Part shown: positions 1-7,388 of the stretch, one piece after another | How the letters are laid out: the number at the start of each line of letters is the position of its first letter | Numbering within the stretch: position 1 is the first letter of the stretch | DNA from: Acidimicrobiaceae bacterium | GTDB taxonomy: Bacteria > Actinomycetota > Acidimicrobiia > Acidimicrobiales > Bog-793 | Assembly: GCA_003136185.1 (NCBI GenBank) | Contig: PLDN01000093.1 | Span: 8,333 to 42,104 of the forward strand | Length of the DNA stretch: 33,772 nucleotides | Direction of reading: 5' to 3' | Position numbers and translations under genes: made by a program | The notes under the pieces: generated by a model | Told to the model about the DNA's origin: nothing | Databases searched by the model: none | Seen by the model: the letters and a program-made list of their open reading frames with translations, nothing else

Positions 1-822
1 CGCGAAGAGGACGCGCATGGCCTCGGCCGCATCGTCTTCGCTCACGGTCAGCACCCGCGCTGCCCCGGCGGAGATGACCGAGATGGCGCCCTCATCTGGC
101 ACCCGGCAGGCGACTCCGTCGACGAACGTGGGAGCGCTTGCGGTCGTCACGACCCTGCCGGCCGCCACTGAGAGCGCAATCGCGGGCGCCCGATCGGCGA
201 CGACAGCGATCACCTCGGTCCGGAGGCCGAGAAGGTCCCGGACGCCGATGATGCCGCTGATGCCCGAACCCATCCCGACAGGCACGTAGACAGCATCGAG
301 CTCACCGGCCGCGCCGAACAGCTCTCGGGCGTACGTCGCCACGCCGAGGACGAGATCTGGGTGGTAAGAGGGGACCGTCTCAAGTCCTCGCTCGGCCCCG
401 AGCTCGCTCGCATACTCGCGCGCGTCTTGGAAGTCGTGGCCGTGCTCGATGAGCTCGGCGCCGTAACCCTTCATCGCGGCGTTCTTGTCGGGGCTGTTCC
501 CGTGGGGGACGACGATCGTGACGCCGATGCCAGCGGCTTGACCTGCGAAGGCCAGGCTCTGGCCGTGGTTGCCGCGCGTTGCAGAGACTATCCCTGCGAC
601 CTCCGGCCGCTCGGCGCGCATCCGCGCGGCGTAGCCGAGGCCGCCACGGACCTTGAACGCGCCGGTAGGCGCGTGGTTCTCGTGCTTGACCCACACCTCG
701 GCGCCGACTTGGCGCTCCGGCAACGGCCACCGGTACTGCGGAGTCGGCGGCACCCACCGTCCGACAACCTCGGCCGCCCACGCCAGCTCCTCTACGCCGA
801 ACACCACGCCTCCTCGGATCAC
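1..822 (-). CDS. PLP-dependent threonine/serine dehydratase (3' end beyond window)
   Basis: Fold-type II pyridoxal-phosphate enzyme of the threonine dehydratase family, which deaminates threonine or serine to 2-oxobutyrate or pyruvate. Read from 822 leftward, the frame is open to base 1, so the C-terminus lies outside the window. The PLP lysine is in TGAFKVRGG (about residue 57), the substrate loop is SATRGNHGQS (about 80-89), and the glycine-rich phosphate loop is PVGMGSGISG (about 180). The start is uncertain: GTG at 822-820 is the first in-frame candidate after the previous gene, but a GAGGAGG lies just upstream of two later GTGs (807 and 804), spaced too tightly to be convincing. It is the last gene of the minus-strand run that begins at 5012. 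Family assignment is firm. Whether it is biosynthetic or catabolic cannot be told without the C-terminus, where an ACT regulatory domain would lie. Confidence 0.88.
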   Translation of the reverse strand, partial: MIRGGVVFGVEELAWAAEVVGRWVPPTPQYRWPLPERQVGAEVWVKHENHAPTGAFKVRGGLGYAARMRAERPEVAGIVSATRGNHGQSLAFAGQAAGIGVTIVVPHGNSPDKNAAMKGYGAELIEHGHDFQDAREYASELGAERGLETVPSYHPDLVLGVATYARELFGAAGELDAVYVPVGMGSGISGIIGVRDLLGLRTEVIAVVADRAPAIALSVAAGRVVTTASAPTFVDGVACRVPDEGAISVISAGAARVLTVSEDDAAEAMRVLFA

Positions 823-846
823 GTCGTCGTCATACGGAGGACCAAT

Positions 847-1617
847 TCACGCCCATACGACCTGGGAGCGACCCCGCCAGATGTCCAACAGCTCAACGCT
901 GCCCTCGACTTCAACGCCATCGAGCCCGGGCCGGCGGTTCCACAACAGCAGGTAAAGGTCAGCAGCAGGGCCACGGACGACAGTGTCGCTGAGATCGAAG
1001 CCTCTCGAGGTACGGAATCTGTCCGCCAGGATCTCGATGGCCCATCTGGCCGAGCCATCGGCTGCCTCGATCCCGATTACACCGAGCACCTCCAAAGCCG
1101 GCGGCTCCTCCGCCGGCTCACGCCCGAAGAAACCCATGAGCAACTCCTCGATCCCGTCCACCGCGCACTCAGGGTCGATCGCACCTACGTCGACACGAGC
1201 GGCCAACTGGGCGTCGACTCGGTGGACGCACGTCTCGTGCGCCTGGCGCCGAGCCCAGAACGCGAGCGGCGAAGGCGCCTCGAGGAACGTCCAGCAAACG
1301 AGGTCTGAGGGAGCATCCGCGAGCGCCCGCACCAACGAGGCGTGACCCTCCCGGAACCATTCCAGGATCTCGCCGTCTGGCGGAGCCGCCGCGAGTATGG
1401 CTTCGTCGTCGAGCTCGTCGACCATCTCACTAACGGCGCCGGCGACGTAGGCCGTCGCCCATCGATGGACATAGCCGATGTGCGCCAGCAACTCCCGTAT
1501 GTCCCACTGCGGGCAAGTTGGCACCGGCGCAGTGAGCTCTACTCGTCCGGCCGCCTCGAAGAGAATGCGCCCATCGAGGTCAAGCATCTCGATGTGCCTA
1601 CCGACCTCCACGGTCAC
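847..1617 (-). CDS. DinB-like / mycothiol-dependent maleylpyruvate isomerase-family protein
   Basis: 256-residue protein of the actinobacterial family that includes mycothiol-dependent maleylpyruvate isomerase. The N-terminal half is the four-helix DinB-like metal-binding domain: LLAHIGYVHRW (His46, His51) and HETCVHRVDA (His127, Glu128, His132) supply the likely H/E/H metal ligands, with His46, Glu128 and His132 the best match. The C-terminal half resembles the small SCP2-like alpha/beta domain of the family. Most members have unknown substrates and use mycothiol as thiol cofactor. No ring-cleavage genes are nearby, so a maleylpyruvate substrate is not supported. Its ATG overlaps the stop of the upstream CBS-domain gene by 4 bases (ATGA), so the two are translationally coupled. 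Confidence 0.85.
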   Translation of the reverse strand: MTVEVGRHIEMLDLDGRILFEAAGRVELTAPVPTCPQWDIRELLAHIGYVHRWATAYVAGAVSEMVDELDDEAILAAAPPDGEILEWFREGHASLVRALADAPSDLVCWTFLEAPSPLAFWARRQAHETCVHRVDAQLAARVDVGAIDPECAVDGIEELLMGFFGREPAEEPPALEVLGVIGIEAADGSARWAIEILADRFRTSRGFDLSDTVVRGPAADLYLLLWNRRPGLDGVEVEGSVELLDIWRGRSQVVWA

Positions 1618-2465
1618 CTGCCCTCCCCGTCGTTCCCCACCGCCGTGCCGTTGGCGGCTGTCGCCGTCTCGGAGGCGGGAGCTACCACTGGAGCGACGTG
1701 ACCCGCAGGCGCCTGCACCACCACCTTGTCGACTCGGCGGCGGTCCATCTCGGTCACCCGGTAACCCCAGCCGAACCGTTCCGCCATCTCCCCTTCGGTG
1801 GGGATCCGTCCAAACACCTCGAAGATGTAGCCGCCGAGCGTCACGTAGTCGCCTTCGGGTATCGGGGCGCCGATCTCCTCTCGGACGTCGTCAACCGAGG
1901 TGGACCCGTGGACGAGCCAACGGGACTGGTCGACGCGTTCGATCTCCGGCGCGGCTGACTCGTCGTACTCGTCCTGCAGGTCCCCCACGAGCTCGCTCAC
2001 GAGAGCGTTGATCGTCAACACGCCAGCAACGCCGCCATGCTCGTCCACTACGACCGCGAAACTCCGCCGCAACCTCCGCATCTCCGCCAGCAGCTCGAGA
2101 ACGAGCCGTGACTCAGGGACGAGGTACGGCTCCCTCAACCGCTTCGACACCTCGGCCGTGCTCGGCACGGTCTCGCTCCCGAGCGGGCCGAGGTGAAAGA
2201 TGTCCTTGACGTACAGCACCCCGACCAGCTGGTCGAGGTCGCCTTCGTAGACCGGGAAGTGCGAGTGAGCTGATCGCCGCACGGCGCGCGCGACATCCTC
2301 GTAGCTGACCGGCTCCTCGAGCGCCACGACGTCGACGCGCGGCGTCATCACCTCTCGGGCGGTCGTGTCCCGCAACGACGCGAGGCGTCGCTCGATGAGG
2401 AGCTCCTGTTCGGAGCGAGCGGCGGCGGCCTTCGCGTCGGCCGCCTGGTGACGGCGCTTGAACAT
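1614..2465 (-). CDS. CBS-pair and CorC/HlyC-domain protein (TlyC/CorC-like, no DUF21)
   Basis: 283 residues. After a short charged N-terminus comes a CBS pair at about residues 38-160, with the family signature REVMTPRVDVVAL at the start of the first CBS, SHFPVYEGDLDQLVGVLYVKD, and VVVDEHGGVAGVLT in the second. A CorC_HlyC (transporter-associated) domain follows at about 175-255 (GDYVTLGGYIFEVFGRIPTEGE), then an Ala/Val-rich tail. CBS pairs bind adenosyl nucleotides. Family members act in magnesium/cobalt efflux or were once called hemolysin C. The N-terminal DUF21 membrane domain of full CorC/CNNM transporters is absent, so this is the soluble form. It lies between the receiver gene and the DinB-like gene, which it overlaps by 4 bases. 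Confidence 0.9.
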   Translation of the reverse strand: MFKRRHQAADAKAAAARSEQELLIERRLASLRDTTAREVMTPRVDVVALEEPVSYEDVARAVRRSAHSHFPVYEGDLDQLVGVLYVKDIFHLGPLGSETVPSTAEVSKRLREPYLVPESRLVLELLAEMRRLRRSFAVVVDEHGGVAGVLTINALVSELVGDLQDEYDESAAPEIERVDQSRWLVHGSTSVDDVREEIGAPIPEGDYVTLGGYIFEVFGRIPTEGEMAERFGWGYRVTEMDRRRVDKVVVQAPAGHVAPVVAPASETATAANGTAVGNDGEGR

Positions 2466-2483
2466 GCGTACCGGCAGTCCGCG

Positions 2484-2924
2484 CTACCCCGAGGAAGCTT
2501 CAGCCGCCAGCTCGACCGGCAGCGGCAAAGGCTTGTACGACTCGTCGTAGTAGGTACCGCCTTCGAGCAATGCGCGAGCAGCCTTCCGTAGCCGGAGTGA
2601 GTCGAACGGCTTCACGAGCCAGCCTTCGGCGTCAGCTCGCTTCGCCATGAAGACATCTGCCCGGCGGTCCATCAGGATCAGCACAGGCACATGATCCGCA
2701 CGCCCACCGGACTCCTCGAGCCGGAGGTCCATGCAGATCGCAATCCCACCCATGCTGCCGACCTGCAGGTCCGTGATCACGAGGTCGGGCGGGTCTTCAG
2801 CTACCGCGCCGCGTACAAGGTGGCCAGCGGTCAGCTCACGGACGGTCGTCTCGCCGTCCTCGAGCGCGGACCGCACCTCCGCAAGGACCGAAGGCGCGTC
2901 GCTGACGATGAGGATGTCACCCAC
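2484..2924 (-). CDS. stand-alone response regulator receiver protein
   Basis: 146-residue single receiver domain with no output domain. Asp52 in VITDLQ is the phospho-acceptor, Lys105 in WLVKPFD is the conserved lysine, and Asp9 in IVSDAP supplies the acidic pocket. At the usual Thr/Ser switch after strand 4 it reads LILMDRR, with Asp instead of Thr/Ser, so the activation switch may be unusual. The C-terminus after residue 125 is short and Pro/Ala-rich. The start is GTG at 2924-2922, and the gene overlaps the end of the upstream ArsA-like gene by 8 bases, so it is very likely co-translated with it. No histidine kinase is present in the window. Acting as a phosphate relay or a partner of the ATPase pair would be an inference from position only. 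Confidence 0.88.
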   Translation of the reverse strand: MGDILIVSDAPSVLAEVRSALEDGETTVRELTAGHLVRGAVAEDPPDLVITDLQVGSMGGIAICMDLRLEESGGRADHVPVLILMDRRADVFMAKRADAEGWLVKPFDSLRLRKAARALLEGGTYYDESYKPLPLPVELAAEASSG

Positions 2925-4053
2925 GTCCGGAGGCTACCTGCCCGACGACGTACTCGGCCACGAGGGACAGGCCCGCGAGATCGTGGACGTCGTCGCGGAG
3001 GTAGGGCACCTGGGCGATCGCTCCCTCGACGCCGCCCTCCAGCTGCGCCATGTAACCCCGCTCCTCAGCGACGACGAACTCGAGACCGGCCAGGTTCTGC
3101 CGCAAAGCCGCAAGCAACACCCGAGCGCCTTCAGCGTCACCAGGCACATCGACCACAGCGAGGCTCGTCTCGTCGACCACCCCCGGGCCAATCTCGCCGG
3201 CCCGGAAATCAGGGTGAACCCGGTTCATCACCAACGCCGCCACCGGCAACCCCGCCTCTGCCAAACGTTCGGAGAAGAAACGTGCCTCCCCCACCGAATC
3301 CCGCCTCGGCGCCGCCACGAGAACGAACGCAGTCCCTGGGTCCGCCAGCAGCTGGTCGACCCGTCGCGCCCTGTCACGGAAGCCCTGCTCCATGCCGTCG
3401 AAAGCCCGGAAGAACGCCATCGCGTCCTCGACGATCTCGCTGCCGGCCACACGGGAGATCGTCCGCAGGAGCACCTGCGTGGCGACCGACAGCGCCTTCA
3501 TGGACACCCTCCCTGGCATGAGGAGCAGCCTGAACACCCGGTTCTCCAAGAAACGTGTGAGGCGGCCGGGGGCGTCGAGGAAATCGAGAGCGTTTCTAGT
3601 GGGAGGCGTGTCGACCACCACGAGATCGAAGTCGCCCGACTCGTGCAGCTCGTACAGCTTCTCCGCCGCCATGTACTCCTGCGTGCCCGAGAGGGCCGAG
3701 GTGAGATTGCGGTAAAGCGGATTCGAGAGGATGCGTTCTGCCTGCTCGGGACCCTCGGAGTAACGACCGACGAGGTCGTCGAAAGTTCCCTTCGCGTCGA
3801 GCATCAGCGCCGAGAGCTCGCCCGGCCAGTCGCCTTCGATGCGGGTCGGCGTGTTCCCGAGCGACCCGAGCCCGAGGGCGTCGGCCAGCCGCCGGGCCGG
3901 GTCGATCGTGACGACGCAGGCCTTGCGCCCAGCGTGTGCGCCTGCCAAGGCGATCGCAGCCGAGGTGGTCGTCTTCCCAGCGCCACCCGAGCCGCAGCAG
4001 ATTATGATCGACCGCTCGCGCACGAGCTGCCCGAGGTCGTGAGCTGTCGCCAT
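2917..4053 (-). CDS. ArsA/Get3-family ATPase, second of a tandem pair
   Basis: 378-residue P-loop ATPase of the ArsA/Get3 (SIMIBI) class. It has a deviant Walker A, CGSGGAGKTTT, near residues 20-30, a switch-like TIDPARRLADALG near 50-60, and VVVDTPPTRNALDFLDAP near 150, which matches the A-type Walker B / switch II of the family. The actinobacterial pairs (for example Rv3679/Rv3680 of M. tuberculosis) are annotated as anion-transporting ATPases, but no arsenite channel gene (arsB) is nearby and the arsenite-binding cysteine set is not obvious. The role is therefore more likely in protein or membrane handling than arsenic export (inference). Its ATG overlaps the stop of the upstream ArsA-like gene as ATGA, typical of a heteromeric pair. 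It corresponds by order to Rv3680. Confidence 0.9.
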   Translation of the reverse strand: MATAHDLGQLVRERSIIICCGSGGAGKTTTSAAIALAGAHAGRKACVVTIDPARRLADALGLGSLGNTPTRIEGDWPGELSALMLDAKGTFDDLVGRYSEGPEQAERILSNPLYRNLTSALSGTQEYMAAEKLYELHESGDFDLVVVDTPPTRNALDFLDAPGRLTRFLENRVFRLLLMPGRVSMKALSVATQVLLRTISRVAGSEIVEDAMAFFRAFDGMEQGFRDRARRVDQLLADPGTAFVLVAAPRRDSVGEARFFSERLAEAGLPVAALVMNRVHPDFRAGEIGPGVVDETSLAVVDVPGDAEGARVLLAALRQNLAGLEFVVAEERGYMAQLEGGVEGAIAQVPYLRDDVHDLAGLSLVAEYVVGQVASGRG

Positions 4054-5012
4054 CAGACGGCGCCGATCTTGTCGATCGCCTGGCCGAGCGCCTCGGAGAG
4101 AGGACCGATCTGTGCCGGCCCGATCTCCGCGTGGAACACGTAAGGAAGCCGCAGCTCAGGAAGGGGTAGTTCCGTCTCCAGCCTCCTGATCTGCTCGCTC
4201 TGGAGCCGCTCTCGTCCCAGTCGAAACTGCGCAGCGCTCCTCAACGCCCCGCGCTCACCCTCGTCGAGTGACTCCGAGGCGGCCTCGACCACGGCGTCCA
4301 CGTCGGCGCCCAACCCCGGGATCAGCTCGAAGCAGGCGTTCACCACGACAGGACCAAGCAAGACGCCGACCTCGTCCTCGAAGCGGTAGGCGGTCTCGAT
4401 CAGCTCGTTCACGGGCGTCTCCTCTGGCAGGGTCACGAGCAGTACCTGACAGCGCTCAGGATCGTGCAGCATCTCGACCACGTCGGCGGCCTGCGAGCGC
4501 AACGGGCCACCCCGGGCCGCATCGAGCAACCCGCTCGCACTCGTCAAGAAACGAACAGCGTGCCCCGTCGCCGGCGCGTCCAGGATCACGAGATCGGCCT
4601 CCCCTGCCCGCTCGATCTGCTTCACCTTCCCGAGCACGAGGATCTCGCGGATCCCCGGGATCGCAGTCGCTACGACGTCGAGCACGCCTGTCGAGACAAG
4701 CCTCTTCGCCACGCGTTTCAGCCCGTGGTCCATCAGGTACTCGAGGAGCGCATCGTCCGGCGTGATCACGCGCGCACCTACGGATCCCCCGGCGGCCGAC
4801 TCGTAGACGGCCTGCTCCTCGTAAGAGAAGCTGTCAGCGACCCCGAACAACCCCGGCAGCGCACCACCGTCGTCGAGGGCCACCACGAGGACGTTCATGC
4901 CACAGTCAGCCGCCATCCTCGAGAGGGCGGCAGCGACGGTCGTCTTGCCCACACCGCCCTTGCCTGCGACGACGAGAATCCGGCTCTGCCTGCAGAACGC
5001 CTCTCTATCCAT
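4053..5012 (-). CDS. ArsA/Get3-family ATPase, first of a tandem pair
   Basis: 319 residues from ATG at 5012-5010 (MDREAFCRQS). An open frame continues upstream to about 5546, but that extension is low-complexity and overlaps whiB on the other strand, so I reject it. Walker A is VVAGKGGVGKTTVAAA, about residues 13-27. LVILDAPATGHAVRFL matches the ArsA/Get3 switch II, and PGIREILVLGKVKQIE is typical of the Rv3679-like subfamily. The protein probably forms a heteromer with the next gene, whose start overlaps its stop. No Shine-Dalgarno is evident before the ATG. It is the promoter-proximal gene of the minus-strand run and is divergent from whiB across about 230 bases. The biochemical substrate is unknown. 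Confidence 0.9.
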   Translation of the reverse strand: MDREAFCRQSRILVVAGKGGVGKTTVAAALSRMAADCGMNVLVVALDDGGALPGLFGVADSFSYEEQAVYESAAGGSVGARVITPDDALLEYLMDHGLKRVAKRLVSTGVLDVVATAIPGIREILVLGKVKQIERAGEADLVILDAPATGHAVRFLTSASGLLDAARGGPLRSQAADVVEMLHDPERCQVLLVTLPEETPVNELIETAYRFEDEVGVLLGPVVVNACFELIPGLGADVDAVVEAASESLDEGERGALRSAAQFRLGRERLQSEQIRRLETELPLPELRLPYVFHAEIGPAQIGPLSEALGQAIDKIGAV

Positions 5013-5242
5013 GCCGTGGGCGACACTACCGGCGGAAGGCGGAGCAGCGATTTTTCTGGCAAGGTTCCTCTTGTATCCGGTGATACCCGGCGGTATGGTC
5101 TCGACAGTTGTCCTGGCAACAGGACTGATGATCGGTGATCGAGAATTTCTGGCCAGTGGGGATGCCGGACGGGTTCTCGAGTAGGGGTACACGGTCGCGT
5201 GCCACGGATCCGGTCGTCGGGTGACCGATTTAGGAGGGGCTC
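5013..5242. promoter_or_regulatory. divergent regulatory region between ArsA pair and whiB, with structured whiB leader
   Basis: 230 bases without a gene. On the plus strand TTGTAT (5071-5076) and TATGGT (5094-5099) are separated by 17 bases and could form a weak sigma-70-like promoter, giving a leader of about 137 bases for whiB. That leader holds a 6-bp hairpin GTCCTG-GCAA-CAGGAC (5110-5125) with a GNRA loop, an 18-codon open frame from ATG at 5128 to TAG at 5184, and a 5-bp hairpin CGGTC/GACCG (5211-5227) just before the ribosome binding site. A short palindrome GTATC-CGGT-GATAC (5073-5086) overlaps the putative promoter. The elements are seen in sequence; their function is inference. Confidence 0.4.
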
Positions 5243-5542
5243 GTGGTCGCCAGTCAGCATGAGGACATGTGGCAAATACGGGCAGCATGTCGAGGGCCGC
5301 AGGCCGTCGTCTTCTTTCCGCCTTCCTACGTGGAGCGAAAGGACGAGCGAGTAGGCCGCGAGCGGGAGGCGAAGGCCATCTGCCGGTCCTGCTGTGTCCG
5401 CGAGGACTGCCTCGAGTACGCGCTGCGCATCCGGGAGCCGCACGGAATCTGGGGCGGTCTGAACGAGACCGAGCGCAAACAGATCCTCGACAGGCGCTCG
5501 ACGGCTGCCACCCAGCGTCCGGCTGGCATAGTCGCCCGCTGA
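5243..5542 (+). CDS. WhiB-family iron-sulfur transcriptional regulator
   Basis: 99-residue WhiB-like protein starting at GTG 5243, with AGGAGG (5232-5237) 5 bases upstream. Cys16, Cys47, Cys50 and Cys56 form the Cx30Cx2Cx5C set that holds a 4Fe-4S cluster, and an extra Cys51 sits beside the third ligand (CRSCC). The GIWGGLNETER turn (about 68-78) is the hallmark that contacts the housekeeping sigma factor in this family. The C-terminal tail is short and lacks the RGRP-type AT-hook of WhiB7. Position next to the paired ArsA-like ATPases matches WhiB4/WblA in mycobacteria and streptomycetes, but sequence alone does not settle orthology. Likely senses NO, O2 or redox state through its cluster. 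Confidence 0.93.
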   Translation: MVASQHEDMWQIRAACRGPQAVVFFPPSYVERKDERVGREREAKAICRSCCVREDCLEYALRIREPHGIWGGLNETERKQILDRRSTAATQRPAGIVAR

Positions 5543-5630
5543 GCACGCAGCTTCAACGATCGTGACCTCACGCGTCCTGGGTTTTCGCGCGCCACCGGCG
5601 AGTAACCAACAATTCATCAGCACGTTCGGA

Positions 5631-5642
5631 TATTTTTACAAT
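5631..5642 (+). promoter_or_regulatory. possible -10 element(s) for the alpha/beta hydrolase gene
   Basis: An AT-rich island in a GC-rich background, containing TATTTT (5631-5636) and TACAAT (5637-5642). TATTTT lies 7 bases before the second ATG (5644), the spacing of a leaderless actinobacterial promoter, and no Shine-Dalgarno precedes 5641. If TACAAT were the true -10, translation would have to begin further in, for example at ATG 5713. The 98 bases from 5543 to 5640 hold nothing else that I recognise. Confidence 0.35.
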
Positions 5643-6540
5643 GATGTTTCGGATCCCCTCGGTTCTCGGCCCATTTGCCCGGCTCTCGCCGGTGGCTGAC
5701 GACCAGGCGAAGATGCAGGACGAGATCTGCCGGATCGACAGCCGCTCTTACGGATACGGCCTGGTAGAAGGTCCTGGTCCTACCGTCGTCCTCATCCACG
5801 GTTGGGGACTTGCTCACAACTCGTACCGCCAAGCTGCCGAGGCGATCGCCATGCAGGGTTTCAGGGTGATCCTGCCGGATCTCCCAGGGTTCGGGGGCAG
5901 CTCTGACCTGCCTTTTCTCGGCATGTCGTTCGCTAGGTACGCCCGGGCGATCCGCCGCTTCCTCGAGGAGTGCCACGACGTCGCCGGCGAGCCGGTCCAC
6001 ATAGTCGGTCACAGCTTCGGCGGAGGTGTCGCCGCCCAGGTCGCACACGACGCGCCGGAGCTGGTGCGGTCGGTCGTCCTCGTCTCGTCTGTGAGCGGCG
6101 CCACCTGGCAGCGGCACGAGGACTCCGAGAGGCCGCTCACCGATCGGCCGCTTTGGGACTGGGGCGTCCACCTCCTCTCGGAGTTCCCGGTCGGCCAGTT
6201 CCCGGTCGCGGCGCTCAGCGTGCTACGGGACCTCTCCCACAACCTCGTGTGGCATCTCCCCAACATGGGCTTGGTGGCGAACATGATCCGCCGGAGCGAC
6301 CTGCGCCACGAGCTCGCGAAGGTCCGCGACAAGAACATCCCCGCTGCTGTCGTATGGGCGACCGGCGACCGCGTTATCACGAGAGCCTCGTTCGACGACC
6401 AGTGCACAGCGCTCGGCATCCGCGGCACGGTCGTAGACGGCAACCACGGCTGGCCGCTGTCAAACCCGGCGTCGTTCGCTCGGACCGTCGCCGAGCTCGT
6501 GCGTTCGATGGACCGGTCGGAGGTCACCTGCCCGAGTTGA
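5641..6540 (+). CDS. alpha/beta-fold hydrolase
   Basis: 299-residue alpha/beta hydrolase. VVLIHGWG (about 49-56) is the oxyanion-hole strand, VGHSFGGG places the nucleophile at Ser125, ATGDRVI gives the acid Asp243, and GNHGW gives His269, so the triad is complete. A cap region of about 60 residues (150-215) carries Trp/Pro-rich helices. The substrate is not predictable; esterases, lactonases and haloperoxidase-like enzymes share this fold. The start is uncertain: ATG-ATG at 5641/5644 without a ribosome binding site, or an internal ATG at 5713. Its TGA stop (6538-6540) overlaps the TTG start of the Nudix gene, so the two are coupled. Confidence 0.9.
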   Translation: MMFRIPSVLGPFARLSPVADDQAKMQDEICRIDSRSYGYGLVEGPGPTVVLIHGWGLAHNSYRQAAEAIAMQGFRVILPDLPGFGGSSDLPFLGMSFARYARAIRRFLEECHDVAGEPVHIVGHSFGGGVAAQVAHDAPELVRSVVLVSSVSGATWQRHEDSERPLTDRPLWDWGVHLLSEFPVGQFPVAALSVLRDLSHNLVWHLPNMGLVANMIRRSDLRHELAKVRDKNIPAAVVWATGDRVITRASFDDQCTALGIRGTVVDGNHGWPLSNPASFARTVAELVRSMDRSEVTCPS

Positions 6541-7388
6541 TCGTCCCGCGAGATGCGTCGACGATCATGCTCGTCCGCGACACGCCTGAGGGCATGGAAG
6601 TCCTCATGTTGCGGCGCAATCTCGCCTCGAGTTGGGTCGGGGGCGCTCATCTCTTCCCCGGCGGCGCTGTCGACAAAGAAGACGGCTCACCCGGCGTCCT
6701 CGATCGGTCACCGGGCCGCGGCGGCACCGAGGCGAGCCGCATCCTCGGCCTAGCCGGCGCACCGGCCGCGGGCGGGCTGGCCTTCTTCGTTGCCGCCATC
6801 CGGGAGTGCTTCGAGGAAGCCGGGATCCTGCTTGCCTCTGGGCCCGAGAATGCCCCGATCGACTTTGCCGACCATCGCGTAGCCGCCAGATTCGTCGAGC
6901 ACCGTAGGCGGTTGAACGCCCGCGAGCTCAGCTTCGCTGAGCTCTGTGAGTCGGAGAACCTCCAGCTCGGCACCGATCGGCTCTGGTACTTCAGCCACTG
7001 GATCACGCCGGAGGGATCGCCGCGGCGGTACGACACGCGTTTCTTCGTCGCAGCCATGCCGGCCGGACAGACGGCGCTCCATGACGACATCGAGGTCATC
7101 GACTCGATCTGGATCCGTCCGGGCGACGCCCTGCACCGGCATGCGGCGGGCGAGATTGACATGCTGTTCCCCACGATGAAGAACTTGCAGGCAATCGGTC
7201 GATTCGAGCGCTCGGCCGACCTGCTCGATGCGTCGGCGGTCGCCGAGGTCCCGACGATCCTCCCGAAGGTCACCGTCGCCGACCAAGGTGTCCGTATCCT
7301 GTTGCCCGGCGACGAGGGCTACGACTCAGCGACGGGCTTGGGCGAGGACGTCGCCTTCCCCGACCGTTCTCATCCAGAGCCGAAGTGA
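6537..7388 (+). CDS. NUDT19-like Nudix hydrolase with interrupted Nudix box
   Basis: 283 residues from TTG at 6537, which overlaps the preceding TGA in the TTGA arrangement; the frame is open further upstream but only as a shadow of the hydrolase gene. ASTIMLVRD and HLFPGGAVD mark the Nudix fold start. The catalytic helix REcfEEAGILL (Arg89, Glu90, Glu93, Glu94) is separated from the PGG strand by about 45 residues, an insertion characteristic of NUDT19-type (acyl-)CoA or nucleotide diphosphatases. After it comes FSHWITPEGSPRRYDTRFFVA, another mark of that subfamily. It likely cleaves a diphosphate linkage, possibly in CoA derivatives (family-level inference). Its end overlaps the GTG of the MBL-fold gene, so hydrolase, Nudix and MBL form one operon. 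Confidence 0.88.
   Translation: MIVPRDASTIMLVRDTPEGMEVLMLRRNLASSWVGGAHLFPGGAVDKEDGSPGVLDRSPGRGGTEASRILGLAGAPAAGGLAFFVAAIRECFEEAGILLASGPENAPIDFADHRVAARFVEHRRRLNARELSFAELCESENLQLGTDRLWYFSHWITPEGSPRRYDTRFFVAAMPAGQTALHDDIEVIDSIWIRPGDALHRHAAGEIDMLFPTMKNLQAIGRFERSADLLDASAVAEVPTILPKVTVADQGVRILLPGDEGYDSATGLGEDVAFPDRSHPEPK

Noticed and set aside
2731-4143. 470-codon plus-strand open frame
   Set aside because: It is the mirror of the ArsA-like gene; its translation is Arg/Pro/His-rich with no family motif.
2917-5012. arsenic resistance operon
   Set aside because: Despite ArsA-family ATPases there is no arsB, arsC, arsD or arsR gene, so an arsenite-export call is not supported.
5013-5546. N-terminal extension of the first ArsA-like protein by about 178 residues
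   Set aside because: The extension is antisense to whiB, low in family similarity and precedes a normal ArsA start with Walker A near residue 15.
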